NCBI GenBank assembly: GCA_026936325.1
Contig: JAPTHN010000114.1
Span: 930,001 to 994,000, forward strand
DNA: 64,000 bases
From: Platynereis dumerilii
Lineage: Eukaryota > Annelida > Polychaeta > Phyllodocida > Nereididae
Reading direction: 5' to 3'
A program made the position numbers and the translations under genes. The notes beneath the pieces were generated by a model. That model was not told the DNA's origin, ran no database searches, and worked only from the letters and a program-made list of their open reading frames with translations. Every line of letters begins with the position of its first letter. Position 1 is the stretch's first letter. Positions 49,031-61,426 of this stretch are shown piece by piece.

Positions 49031-50373
49031 CAGTGTTGGAGTCGAGGCCAGGATATCCGAGACCAAGACCGAGACCGAGGCATGAGCATCCGAGACCAAG
49101 ACCGAGACCGAGGCATTGACCCTCGAGACCAAGACCGAGACCGAGGCATGAGCATCCGAGACCGAGACCGAGACCGAGGCCGGCTGAACAAAAATGATGG
49201 TTGACTGCCAAACTATTTTAGCTTGGTATATTATCGGCATTTAGCCATCGCTTACGATAAGGCTATAACAGTACAATTAAAGATTCACTCAATGACTCAA
49301 GTAAAATACTGAAATGAAGACAATAAGGGGCATACATTAAATTTTTAAAGAACAGGGCATAGAACTGATCTCACTGGCAATTTTGTTTTGTACGGAAACA
49401 GTGACAGATTAGATTTGTTTTGAGTGTGTGAGAACCTCAATAATATTGAATTATTTACTTCTAAATCAAACATTGCAGACTGAGATAGCCCATACACAAG
49501 AAATTCATTTCAAGACTGCTGGGAAAGAATTAATTAATCTTTTCACCATGACTGGAAAAAATTGTTTAGTTTTAAAAAAATTCTGAGGCAGCTTATCACT
49601 TTCATTACGGGCTTTACTATAACTGCTTAAAAAATTACACTTCCTGGAATCTAGATACATGTAGATAGATACTCTGAATTGCTAGGTTCCAATTTATTGG
49701 GCAGTGGCATATTTTTGTTACAACAAAGTTATTTGGAATATCTATTGACGCACAAATGAGATTCTGTCGCTAATTTTGTCCCATTCCATTTGTTGAGTTG
49801 TTTTAAGTCAGACACTCTGGTGTGTGAAGTTAATGATCAGGTACCAACGCATCTTCCATTACATGTAAACAAAAACTTTAAAACTTCAAATTGTTATGGT
49901 CGAAATTTACATGAAATAATTTTCAACTCAATTAGTGAAGGAAAATAAAAATTTAAAAATATTCAAATACTGTTGGTCAATTTATAATTTCATATATATC
50001 ACAAAATTGGCACCGCTTTCACTTGGCACTCGGCCTAAAATAGGCCTAGATACAGACAGTCTTAAAAGACAGGCAGAAAATGACTCTATCAGAATCTGAT
50101 ATATAGGATAATAGTTTCCTTGTGTTAGATAAACTGGCAGATAATTATACTTAACTGACAGGAAAATTTTGTTTGACTGTTCCAGCAAAATTGTACTTTA
50201 TTAATTTTGCTGGCCTCGGACGTGCCTCGGGCAAATATCCGAGGCCAGAGGGTCCGAGACCGAGTCCAAGGCCAAGGATTGGTCATCCGAGACCGAGACC
50301 GAGGCCGAGGCCATCAAAAGTGGCTCCGAGGCCGGCCTCGAGGACGAGGCCGGCCTCGAGGACTCCAACACTG
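49031..50373. mobile_element. hAT-type non-autonomous element (1.34 kb) with GAGACC subterminal arrays
   Basis: Inverted ends CAGTGTTGG; GTAAATAT is duplicated exactly at 49023-49030 and 50374-50381. CAGTG-type ends with 8-base duplications are diagnostic of hAT. Both subterminal regions are arrays of CCGAGACCGAGACCGAGGC and related words (49050-49190 and 50210-50365). The centre is AT-rich and encodes nothing recognised. Open frames of alternating Arg/Asp or Leu/Gly are reads of the arrays. Confidence 0.92.
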
Positions 50374-50756
50374 GTAAATATAACATTTTCAGAATAATGC
50401 AGTATGTTTATCGCCTTCTTTTCTCCTGCCAGTATAAACACTGTACCAATTTGGCACTCTGCACACAGCTTGCACTTGGTTACACTGTGCATCATTACTG
50501 CCTCTTCGATAATTTATAAACAGTTCAGCAAAGATTAAGTCTGCACATGCAAATATAATACACTGCAAGCTAGCAGCGCTCCAACAAATCATGGCAGCAA
50601 AGGTTTTTTTTTTTTCATTATAGTTGCCAGTTACGGCAATGTCATACAAGTCATACATCAAATTTCAGAGAAAATTGACATGTGAGTGGATCGGTGATAA
50701 AATTTTGAAAGACACACTCCAATCAACCATCGCTATGTATTGCTTGTACTACATAC

Positions 50757-52633
50757 GAATTCTAGTGTCCAAAGGGAAAACCTAGTAAGTCACATTTTTG
50801 GGTTTCTGAGAAAATTGCCTTTTACGTTCCAGTCGTTGCAGTAAGAGATGGACTTACTGGGATTTGCCAGTGTCATTCTGGGTAACGGGCCACTTCATGA
50901 AAATCTAAACTTAATAAATATATAGAAACATGTCTCAAAGTCCTATTTTGACCTTAATGCATGCTTCTCACATACACAAAATCACAGCCGGTTATTAATT
51001 TTGTAGCTACCTTGGAGCTTCCCTGACTCTACCTTGAGTTACCCTGGCATCCCTGGCATCCCTGGGGGCTGTCTGGAGGGTGATGCCTGATCTCGTGGGT
51101 GTCTTGGAAAGATCCAACATGTTGGAATTTGTCGTGGCCAAAAAAGATACCCTGACTACCCTGAGTGCTTTTTCTGCATGTGACACATGATACTGCATTG
51201 CCCTGGAGGTTACCTTGGCCATTTATTTGCCTTCACTGCCGTGTCCTGACTACCCTGGCTATCCTGAGCCCTATCCTGACTGCCTTGATCCTTCACTGCA
51301 AAAAATTCCCGTTAAATTTTACAGTTAAATTAACTGGCAACTTTGTTCCAGGTCTAAGAACTGTAAAAGCACTAATAAACCTGAACAGGACAATAAACGG
51401 TAAAATGCAGATTGGTACATTGAACTGTAATTTTACGGATTCAACAAAGTGATATTACGGTATAATGCACATATACAAAAGAGTTTATTTGAAGTATATT
51501 TTACAGTTATATCAACTGTCAAACATAGAATGTAGAGAATGTGAGGAGCTGTAGAATGTACTGTAAAAATACGGATAGTATCTGTTATTCTTACTTTTGC
51601 ACAAGTGTGAAACAACAGACTAAGCACATGATCATGGCTGTAGGGATGTACCGAAGCTGGAATCAGCTGAGAGAGTCACTGACTCCAGGTTCAGCCTTGC
51701 TTGACAGCAGGAAAATAAGTCCATCAATTATACCCAGCAATTAATTCGCACACGTTTGGTCACAAATTTCTGCCAGGAAATTGATGGATATTTTCCAAGA
51801 GAATAAGGTGCCCAGTTTATCGAATTATGTTCTATTAATGCAGACTGCGCTTGGGTTATTTGGTTTTAATAGTGTCATTCTTTAGATCACATCATAAGAC
51901 TCACACAAATGTCAATGTCACAAATAGATATTACAACTTTTGCATAATGACAGAATCTTTAAGATCATATGAATGAGGATGTTCCCTTACCTTCAGATAA
52001 GTTATAAATTAAGTTTGATTAACAGCTGTGTAAAGCATATGTTATAGATGGCGCCACATGTTCCGTGGTTGAAGTCGATGTAATCTCTTGTTTATAGTTC
52101 CTAATGCATTGATTGTTTGGCCAATTCAAATGTTTTGTCTGCATATTACAAGTTGCCAGTTAATTAACGGTTGAAGTAATTGTTCATCAACGTGAACTGA
52201 ATGTTAAATGACATGTTGCAGTAAATTTATCTTGGAGCCATTTTGTAACTGACAAAGAACTGTAAATTCCCAGACAAAGCCCGTATAAAAAAAATACGGG
52301 TAAAATAACAATAAATTTACAGTTCTTTGAACCACAAAAACACGGCCATTTCTTACAGTGTTGTCTTGAATACCCTGAGCATTACCTTGAGTACCTTGAG
52401 CAATACCTTAATTACCCGTCCTACCGTGAGAATAATTATTATAGTTACATTGTCTGTCTAAAACATTCCATTTCTCAGCTATTTCCTGCCAATTTTTCCG
52501 CCTATTTTGCCGACTTTTGTCTTGAATTTATAGCTACGTCAGTCAGGACAATTCTCCTGTATGTGAGAACTAGGCATAACTAAATTTGGCCCAAAATGTG
52601 ACTTACTAGGTTTTCCCTTTGGAAGCTAGAATT
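50757..52633. mobile_element. Outer inverted-repeat element containing a second element
   Basis: AATTCTAG, then TCCAAAGGGAAAACCTAGTA and AGTCACATTTT at the left (50759-50795) recur inverted at 52590-52633. A minisatellite of the type TACCCTGAGC/CCTGGCATCC fills 51006-51293 and 52361-52430 and is split by the nested element. No target duplication confirmed. Confidence 0.7.
51294..52360. mobile_element. Nested CACTG-ended element with TTACAGT words (1.07 kb)
   Basis: Ends CACTGCAAAAAAT and, at the right, ATTTCTTACAGTG. The words TTTTACAGTT, ACTGTAAAA and CGGTAAAAT recur many times inside. CACTG ends fit EnSpm/CACTA or Chapaev groups, but the target duplication (TT?) is unclear. Confidence 0.68.
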
Positions 52634-52639
52634 GCCCTT

Positions 52640-53935
52640 TAATAACATTAATGCTCGTACTGCTTTAAATCACTTTGGCTGCTGGACATCACCTTGGGCC
52701 ATTCAAGCAACATATCGCCCTCAAAAGTAGTGTTATTGTTGTAATGATACTAAGAGCTGCAAAACTCAGGTGTTTCTCATCCTTGTTGAATGATTTTTTG
52801 GTAAATCGGCTTAGTATTTCATTTCCACTTAAATCTGTCAGAAATAGTGCATTTTACAGATCAATTACTATATACAGCGGAGAAGGTTTGCACATTTTTC
52901 TGAACATTACACACATTCTTAAAGTGCATGGCATAGAAATCACAAATAAAACCAATAAGAAATGTTTCATCATCATGCATTTATTAAGCAAATTGTGTAA
53001 TGTGTTACAGGATAAATATTTCTAGATTACATATAGCATAGATATAACTACATAGAAAAGATCAAAATATGATTTATTCGAAATATATAAAAAATTCACA
53101 TGGTGTCTAGTGCTTAATGCAGTATACATATTTCATTTATCAAAAACAGTTGTTTTGCTTGACAAATTGTTTTCACTCTTGGAGCTGTAGTTATTTGAAA
53201 TAAGCCTAATATAACGTAAAACGTATAACTTAAACTACGGAATTATTCATTCCTCGCAGAAGGCAATAATATTAAGCGTGACATTCCACTTCGACATACA
53301 TTTTGGGAAAGCCGAAACAGGATGAAGGGGAGGTTGTATTTATTCTCATGTTGTTTTACAAATATAAACTGCTCAAACACCAACGTATTAACCCAGCTTA
53401 TTATCGTTTTCATAGCTACGTGTTTTTCAAGTTTACAAATTGCTTCATTCTAAAACTGCGATGTCAGAGATTAAGTTTAATGATTTTGTTTATTACAAGC
53501 ACAGATTTCAGCAAACTGACAAAGTACAGCCACACATGGATGATGTATGTTTCACTATGTACTGTAACTGAACCAAACAGACTACTTAGTCTCAAAGGAC
53601 AGTTGCAACTACTGACAGAAAATGTTGTTTGAAATTGTGATGACTGGTGTCCTGTTAAAAACAGTTACACATTTTGTTTTAAAAACAATTAATGAGGTGC
53701 AACACTCAGCTTAGACATACGTTGTTTGTTGTGGTTGTACACAAATAGTAACATTGCCTGACAGTTTTAAATTCCTTTGTCATTAACTGTGATGTCAAAC
53801 TCTGAACTGATATGTCACAGATTGAAGATTAGACCAATCACATTGATGTCACGGTTTAACTGCAAAACAAAGTTTTCAAAAAAACACATGGCTATGAAAA
53901 CGATAATAAAACCTATTCTGGTGTCCGGAAAGTTT
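52640..53935. other. Gene-free region with scraps of the CTGTGATGTCA repeat
   Basis: 53785-53905 matches 16490-16611 in inverted orientation (TTTTGCAGTT.AACCGTGACATCA-type sequence). No other feature recognised. Confidence 0.5.
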
Positions 53936-53943
53936 CACATTGC

Positions 53944-55735
53944 CCCGTCTGCAATGTATAAGGTATAGGAAAAGGGGCCTAATCCAGTACAATATAATAT
54001 TGTACTGGTTTAGGCCCGTCTGCAATGTATAAGGTATAGGAAAAGGGGCCTAAAGCAGTACAATATAATACAGTTTCAATATATTTTTACTCTATGTTCT
54101 ATTTATATACAAAAATGGTCTTATTATTCTGTATTATATTGTACTGCTATAGACCCGTCTGCCATGTATAAGGTATAGGAAAAGGGGCCTAATCAAGTAC
54201 AATATAATATTGTACTGGATTAGGCCCCTTTTCCTATACCTTATACATTGCAGACGGGGCTAAAGCAGTACAATATAAGACAGAGTAATAAGTCCATTTA
54301 TGTATATAAATCCAACATACAGTAAAAATATAGATTATAGTTATATATATTTTTTATATATATTTTTGAATAATAATACTTTTTGGGGGGAGATTTCCCC
54401 CTACGATCTAAAGAGGGCGATATATCTGATGGGGTTAGAGAAAAAAATGGGGTATAGTTTTTTTTTGGGGGAAAGAGTTATAATATTTGCCTTTTTTAGA
54501 TATTGGCATAGGGGTCTAAACCTTTAGACCCCTTCGGCATATTAACAGATCTGCATACGGGCCTAAAGGTTTAGGCCCCTTATACATTAGAAATCATGTG
54601 TAAACGGGTCTAAAAGTTTAGACCCCTTTATTGAATGAACCCATTCAGTTGTGCACCATATGGGTCTAAAGGTTTAGACCCCATTGAAACAATAAAAATT
54701 GGTTTAGACATCTTTATTGAATGAACCTCATTCAGTTGTGCAACATATGGGTGTGAAGGTTTAGACCTATCAATGAATAAGTATTGGTTTAGAACTGAAT
54801 GGGGTTCATTCAATAAATTTCTGCAAACCTGAGATTCATTCAATCAAGGGGTCTAAACCAATATTTATTCATCAATGGGGTCTAAACCTTCAGACCCATA
54901 TGTTGCACAACTGAATGGGGTTCATTCAATAAAGGTGTCTAAACCAATTTGTATTGCTTCCATGGGGTGCACAACTTAATGGGGCTCATTCAATAAAGGG
55001 GTCTAAACTTTTAGACCCGTTTACATATGACTTGTTATGTATAAGAGGCCTAAACCTATTTAATATTGTACTGGTTTAGGCCCGTCTGAAATGTATATAA
55101 AGTATGGGAAAAGGGGTCTAAAGCAGTACAATATAATACAGCTACATTTTGACCTCAGTATCAATTTCTTTTGGATTGCTATTTGGGACAGTGTCTATAC
55201 TATATCTTGTACTGGTTTAGGCCCGTCTGCAATGTATAAGGTATAGGAAAAGGGGGCTAAAGCAGTACAATATAATACAGAAAAATATTTTGCCGACTAT
55301 CTATATATTCTGTCTTTATGTTTCTGAGTGTCTATATATTGTACTGCTTTAGGCCCGTTTGCAATGTATAAGGTATAGGAAAACGGGGCTAATCCAGTAC
55401 AATATAATATTGTACTGGTTTAGGCCCGTCTCCAATGTATAAGGTATGGGAAAAGGGGCCTAAAGCAGTACAATATAATACGCACAAGGAGAATGTATTC
55501 ACCCAACAAAAGGCATAATCTCTTTGACACCATCAAAGCTGACCATTGCAAACAGATAACCATTGCCACCAACTAACCGTTAGCTAAGTGTGATGAGCTG
55601 TCATAATGAAACTAATTAATCAGTTCATTGTGTGTGGGCTTTTATATGGGAGGTAAATTGAATGAACCTCATTCAGTTGTCTATTAAGGGGGGCTAAAAG
55701 TTTAGACCCCCGGGGGGTCTAATCCCTGATAATGC
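53944..55735. repeat. Palindrome-rich repeat array built on GGCCTAAA and GGTCTAAA words
   Basis: A unit of about 60 bases (CCCGTCTGCAATGTATAAGG, TATAGGAAAAGGGGCCTAA, CAGTACAATATAATA) occurs about eight times, at 53944, 54014, 54151, 54218 (inverted), 55078, 55218, 55350 and 55425. Between them (54500-55050) lies a second module: GGGTCTAAAGGTTTAGACCC palindromes alternating with TGAATGAACC.CATTCAGTTGTGCA. A last scrap ends at 55735. It is non-coding and highly self-complementary. Confidence 0.8.
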
Positions 55736-55740
55736 CAAAT

Positions 55741-55804
55741 AAATAGATGGATAGACAGATAGGTATATTGATAGATAGACACATAGACAGATAGACAGAT
55801 AGAC

Positions 55805-55883
<79 letters not shown>

Positions 55884-55890
55884 AAAGATA
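55741..55890. repeat. GATA microsatellite
   Basis: GATA/GACA units; the pure run covers about 55805-55882. Confidence 0.95.
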
Positions 55891-55899
55891 GAAAAGATT

Positions 55900-56385
55900 G
55901 ATATATAGACATGGTAAGCACAGCTCTCTAAGCCCAGTTCTTAGTGCTCACGAGGGTTTATTTATGAGATGGGAGAGAGAGAGAGCGGGAAGTCCTTAAC
56001 ATTTTACACATTTTTTCCATAAGAGGGATATTTTATTTGCCCATCACAGACACTGGTGCAAGGGGCAGCTGATAAACATCTCATCTGATGCAGAGGGGGA
56101 TCCAGAAAAAACATCAGACTTCGGAGGGCCGAGGAATGAAAAAGGAAATAAAAATGTTAATTAAGTAAAAAGGCCTATGCTGAGATGGGGGGGGGGGAGT
56201 AGCAACCCCCTAACCCCCTAACCTCTCCCTCTTTGCCACTTGAAATTTCCCCCTCTTATCGAATGCACAAGGCAATCACAGACTAGCTTGCTTTACCATG
56301 TATAGCAGGTCTTTAAAACAGTTAACAACAGTTAACAAACAGGCTTAAGTCCAAGGAATCATACCAACAGCTGTCCAGTCTCTCT
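55900..56385. other. Gap without gene
   Basis: Short purine and G/C homopolymer runs (56188-56200) only. Confidence 0.4.
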
Positions 56386-56394
56386 GGTAATCAG

Positions 56395-56825
56395 AATGGT
56401 CTTAAAAAAGTTGGTGAAATGCGTTGGGACTCGAGTCTCTTCCAGCAGTCTAATTGAGACCAGTCTCAAGTAAGTTTATTTGAATTTTTACTATGAAAAT
56501 CGGGTAGAATAAATACGGGAATATTTTTCCCGTATATGTACCTACCCTATGGAATCATGCAGCAATTTCTGTGTGAAATATTGAAAGTTAATTTTTTATT
56601 ATATATTTTTTTAATTAATTTTTTTACAAATATCAACTGGCTGATGGTAGTAATTACGTATGCACTCAATCCATGACAGATTGAAAGTAATAACCCTTAT
56701 TTTTTGGGTTTTTTTTCTCTTAAAAGTATGGGCAACTCAGATGTTGGTGAAATGGTTTTTGCATTTGAGACTGGTCTCTAACAGTTGGGACCAGTCTAAA
56801 CATGTTGGTGAAATCGGGCCTAAAT
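56395..56825. repeat. Inverted-repeat segment with GAGACTGGTCTC words
   Basis: GAGACCAGTCTC / GAGACTGGTCTC occurs near both ends (56455-56470, 56768-56800), with TTGGTGAAAT at 56411, 56739 and 56810. It is probably another small non-autonomous element; its ends are not fixed. Confidence 0.5.
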
Positions 56826-56950
56826 GTATCATTCAAGCAATTAACCTTTGCATTGGGAGACATTCAGAGTTATTTCAACTTGTAGTGTGAATAAGATATT
56901 CCATAAACATCAAATATATATATTTTTAAATAGCTAAATAAAAATGACAA

Positions 56951-57993
56951 GGGCAAGTTGACCTAACTTCAGCCTACTTTGGTTTTTGATCGCTTGTCAT
57001 TGGCCTGCTATTCATGGGAATAACCTGTAGCTGTGGACCTAACCCCAGCCTTCAGTCCTCTTTACGACTATATTGTAAGAAGACATCCACATGCTTTATA
57101 AGGCAGTGCAAATGTCTTCAAAAGACAATAGTGGGAAATGTACCTAACTTCAGCCGTGTTGTACCTAACTTCAGCCTAGGGTGTACCTAACTTCAGCCTA
57201 GGGTGTACCTAAATTCAGCCCCGCACCTAACTCCAACCAATTGATCCTATTCTGTCATAAAGAACAGCAGAATGATTAAATTTGGCCTCAATTACTTACC
57301 TGTATATAAAACATGACAGTCTGAAAAAAATCAATGCTCCAAAAATGTATTTCAAAAAAGCTTGGAAAGAAGTCATCGTTTTTTCACGGAAAGAGGATAA
57401 AAATTTATTTTAAACTCCAGTTCAGGCAACGGGTCTATTCCAGTATGCCAGATGTAAAAATGCTTTAAAAATTAAATTTTTAGATAGATAGATATTCAGG
57501 GATGAATAAACAAACTTCTCATGTGAGATGTAGTGGCTGGAGTTTGGGAAACCTGGTGGCTGAAGTTAGGTCATATGGGGGCTGAAGTTAGGTAAGATTG
57601 ACATATCTTATAAATCACCTAATTCATTGTATGATCAAGTAAAAAATATTGAAAAAACCTTAATTTATGGAAGATTACTAATTTTTCCTTGTGATGAAAC
57701 TTTTTTTGGGCTGCTCCTGCTTTAGTGAATTGGTACAGCCAACTGACAGATTTAACATTTTATCAAACTTTTTCGCGTCGCAAAACAAGCAAAATGCGGT
57801 CCACCAAAAAAACATGTAAAATTCCTGATTCATTGTTATGATGGTCATAACTTTTTGATAATTTATTCTAAACACATTGACAATAATGTTAAACCCAAAT
57901 ACTGGCACCTTGGCCTCATCAAAATTTAATTACAAAGACTTTTCTGTAAGGGGCTGAAGTTGGGTGAGAGGCTGAAGTTAGGTCAACTTGCCC
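56951..57993. mobile_element. Non-autonomous inverted-repeat element, family E (1.04 kb)
   Basis: Ends GGGCAAGTTGACCTAACTTC, inverted at the right. The word ACCTAACTTCAGCC recurs at least eight times: four near 57140-57240 in one orientation and four near 57550-57985 in the other. Flanks are AA on both sides. No coding frame. Confidence 0.82.
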
Positions 57994-58226
57994 AATAGGG
58001 TTTTACATAATGACATTATTATAAACTTAAATGAACTCTTTTTTAAAACATTCCCTATCAAAGTCCAACTTCTGCATAAATATGTACAGTATTACAAGTG
58101 ATGGATGATAACATTGTGGACTATTTCAGCCATTCACGATTGTAAACAAACTCTGCAGAAATGAAGCGCAAAATTGGGTCAGGTTGACCTAGTTTTTTTG
58201 GAATGAGTTGTATTGCAGCTACCTCT

Positions 58227-59512
58227 TCAACCTCGGACTGGAGGCAAAGGACCTGGAGGAGGCAAGGGACCTGAAAGAAAAGTAAGCACATATCGGTCAT
58301 GATAGTCTATACTTTTTTTTTTTTGCACTTTGATCTTTTATGACCATCACAACTTCAGGGTGGCAATTGAGTTAATTAGCCTCACTCTGGAGAGCGTATT
58401 CTTAGGAGAAAATTAAAAATATCGGTTGGTTCACTTTGCCGCAAAATGATGGTTGCTTGGGTTGGTTCCCTTTACCTAAATACTGAATCCTCGACCCAAT
58501 GAAAGGCAACGCTAGTCAACCAGATGGCTGAAAATAACCTAACACAAGCAGGGACGGTACCCTGAAGTCTTTGGTTGAAATTTTATAAATCAGCCTAGTT
58601 CTGAGGAGCGGAATTGCAGCATTAATTATTTGTTGGGAGCCGGAGTCGCTTCACTTACTACGCGACTCCAAAGTCCTGATTCAGTGATATACAGTACAAT
58701 TCAAAATAAAGTAAGATCATTTTCCGTCAGAAGTCCTCCGTTTACCTACCTTAGCCTTCTTTCTCCTCCCCTCCCCAAATCTCCACGCAACTACCTTTTA
58801 CCCCTCACCACAGCCTTATCCCATCTTAAGATAATAATAGATGGCAATGCATGTAAGTGCAAATATCAAAGGGCACAACACCTAAGAATTTAAACACAAT
58901 GGGGATGTTTGAGTTTAAATTGTTGTTGATTTCAAGTACATTCAATGCAATTTTACAACGTAGTTCAAAATAGCTAAAGGTAGGAAGCGATTTGGGGGTA
59001 GGCAAAGGTGTCAAAGGATAAAGTAGTTGCATATTCTTCCTTCCTGAAGAGCCTGAGGAAGTTGTACTTTATTTTGGGTTGTACTGTAGGCTGCAACCAG
59101 GCATTGCTGCTCAGAAATGAGGCACTCTGGGTTGGATGTTTCATTGCTAGAGTGACCTAATTACATGACAGATGCAGCAAATTAGTTTGGAACCAGCTTC
59201 CCCCAAAAAACATCTTCAACTGCAGCAGATATGCGTGTGCCATCAAAATGATTTTGTAAAAAGCCAAAATGAATCTTTGAGGACATAAAAGGTATTTTGT
59301 ATCAAATATGTTACATGATCTTTTTTCTGTCTTGGAACCAGGGCAAAAGCCGGCAGGAGCAAGTATTCCATGCACGGTATAGGTTACATCTGGAAGATTG
59401 TCAGCTGGACCGCAAGGATAAAAAACAGCAAAACAGGAGCGGGTTCGTGTTTCAAATGCAACTGGGAATGCTTCGTTGCATGGAGTCCAAGGAGACCATG
59501 GTCCCCAGTAGT
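58227..59512 (-). CDS. Thrombospondin-repeat protein, last two exons (5' exon not found)
   Basis: Exon 59512-59315 follows a TATTTCAG acceptor and encodes one thrombospondin type 1 module: DYWGPWSPWTPC, then TRTRSCFAVF, PAGFCPGSKTEKRS. The final exon 58270-58227, after TTTCTTTCAG, completes the split Cys codon and adds a short proline-rich tail (CPLPPPGPLPPVRG) before TGA. The entry phase (1) and module layout match the first repeat of the plus-strand VWA/TSR gene at 34240, so the two genes are probably paralogues. The CSATCG segment is replaced by CNEAFPVAFE. The donor after exon 59315 (GTAACA) is weak. The signal-peptide exon should lie at higher coordinates but I could not identify it. Confidence 0.65.
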
Positions 59513-59726
59513 CTGAAATAGGAAGAAAATTCTTCAATGCTCTTGTACTGAGATTATATTTAAAAAAAATAAGGAAACAAGAACAGAAGCGCAATGTTTG
59601 TTTTAGGTTTGCCTATTCATATTAGATAGATTTACTTGGTGGATATCGAGTATATCAAGTTTTAATGGTCAAAGCAGTAACGTTGATTGAAGCCATAGGT
59701 CAAGACAAGTATCATCTACTAGAGCT

Positions 59727-59925
59727 TTTTTTCCTCAGTGATTATAAACTGCAATCTCTGTAATCTCCAGAATGACTTCAGTCGCCAAAAATAGTTTATG
59801 GCAGTTTTAAAGCTGTTATTTCTGTTTCACACAGTTATACATGGATTAATTTTGCATTGAGAAAGCCTGGTTCCAATGCAGCACAATTTATAACAATGAG
59901 AAACAAAGAGGAGAGGGGGAGGCTT
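59727..59925. repeat. Dispersed repeat, copy 1 (partner at 63018-63235)
   Basis: Direct match of about 200 bases: GATTATAAACTG, TTTCTGTTTCA, ACAGTTA and AGCCTGGT.CCAATGCA appear in the same order in both. Confidence 0.75.
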
Positions 59926-60319
59926 CTTTTGGGAGACTGAGATTGAGATTGAGATTAAGCAATTGACTGTTGGTCGACTATGGCGTGGTTATACAAGTGA
60001 TTATACAAGTTTCAGTCACCTTGGAGTCTTAGAGGCGACTGTGGAGTGATTATGAATGTTACAAGAAATTGATAATCATAGCAAAAGTAGACGTAGACTT
60101 GGAGATTGCACAATAAACATGTAACAGAGCAGTAAGACCTCTGTCTCAACACCTCGGCAGGTGATTATGAATTTATTGTGCATTTTATACCTCAGACTGA
60201 TATTCTACACTTCAGTTTGGGCCAAACTGAAACAATGTTTCTGAGGCGACTATAATGAGGTGATAAAAAATACATATTGTGATATAAACATATGCTCAAT
60301 GATAGATATATTGATATGC

Positions 60320-60335
60320 AGATATGCAGATATAC

Positions 60336-60392
<57 letters not shown>
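60320..60392. repeat. GATA microsatellite, left half
   Basis: (GATA)n directly abutting the family C element at 60393; the right half resumes at 61351. Confidence 0.92.
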
Positions 60393-60394
<2 letters not shown>

Positions 60395-61349
60395 GGAGAG
60401 TGGGGCATAACCACCCCCCTAAGACAAAATGTCTCACAGGATGATAATGACCAACACAATTAAGAACTCCAATTGGCAATATGACACACTCTTAGAGTAC
60501 TTTCATATCCCCTACCTGCAGCATCAAATGACTCTCCCTTATAGCACAGGAATATGAAATAGTTTTTGGTACAAGGTGGGTGGTTATGCCCCATGCTCGG
60601 GGCATAACCACCCACCCCATGGGGCATAACCCCTCCCCCAAGGTACCAGCAACAAAAATAACAGGATTTCCATATCTGGTGGAAGGATACTATGTCCCTT
60701 TCTGATGAAAATGCAGGTGCTTTTGACTTGGAAAGTAACAAACCGTATCAGTGTCCTCACTCTTGCTATGGTAGTGACTTCTCAGATATTTCTCTCTGGG
60801 ACGCTCCCGCCACTACCAATCTTCTGGTTTTTCAAGAAAGCCCAAATGACATAACCTATGATAACCCTTTCCAAGTTCCTCAAACATTTACAGCACATTT
60901 TTGAAAACCCCCCTCCAGTTTCTGTCACCCCCCTACTGCATTTTTTCCAGGGGCGGGTGGTTATGCCCCATATTGGGGTAAAACAGCCACTACCCCTATT
61001 ATCACTCATGACATGATTTAATGACAGTTAAATTCATTTAAAAATTAGTCAGAATATGAACCAAGACAATGCCTATTACCGATACCTTACATCTCCTTTA
61101 TGTAGAATGCCATCACAAATACCGTCACATGTAAGAATAAGATGAAGCCGCTTAAAACAGCTAAAAAACTAAACAAACTCAGCTGGTCAGTATGGTTCTG
61201 CCTTTTGCTTGCAACCCCTTCTTTTAAAAATGTGTCTTTCACAAGTAAAATCACCTGCACTAAAAATATTTTCACTATTTGGAACCAATCACCTTGAACC
61301 ACTGGGTGGGTGGTTATGCCCCTGGGGGTGGTTATGCCCCACCTTCCCC
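60393..61349. mobile_element. Non-autonomous TA-targeting element, family C (957 bp), inside a GATA array
   Basis: Ends GAGGAGAGTGGGGCATAACC at left and, inverted, GGGGAAGGTGGGGCATAACC at right. TA flanks both sides (60391-60392, 61350-61351), taken from the GATA array. The word GGGGCATAACCACC is repeated in the middle (60590-60640), near 60960 and twice at the right end. Confidence 0.85.
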
Positions 61350-61350
61350 T

Positions 61351-61426
61351 AGATAGATAGATTTGATAGATAGATAAATATATAGATAGATAGATAGATA
61401 GATTTGATAGATAGATATATAGATAT

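Noticed and set aside
48941-49240. Frames with RDQDRDRG or LGLGLGLG repeats (also 50173-50397)
   Set aside because: Products of the GAGACC/GAGGCC arrays in the hAT element ends.
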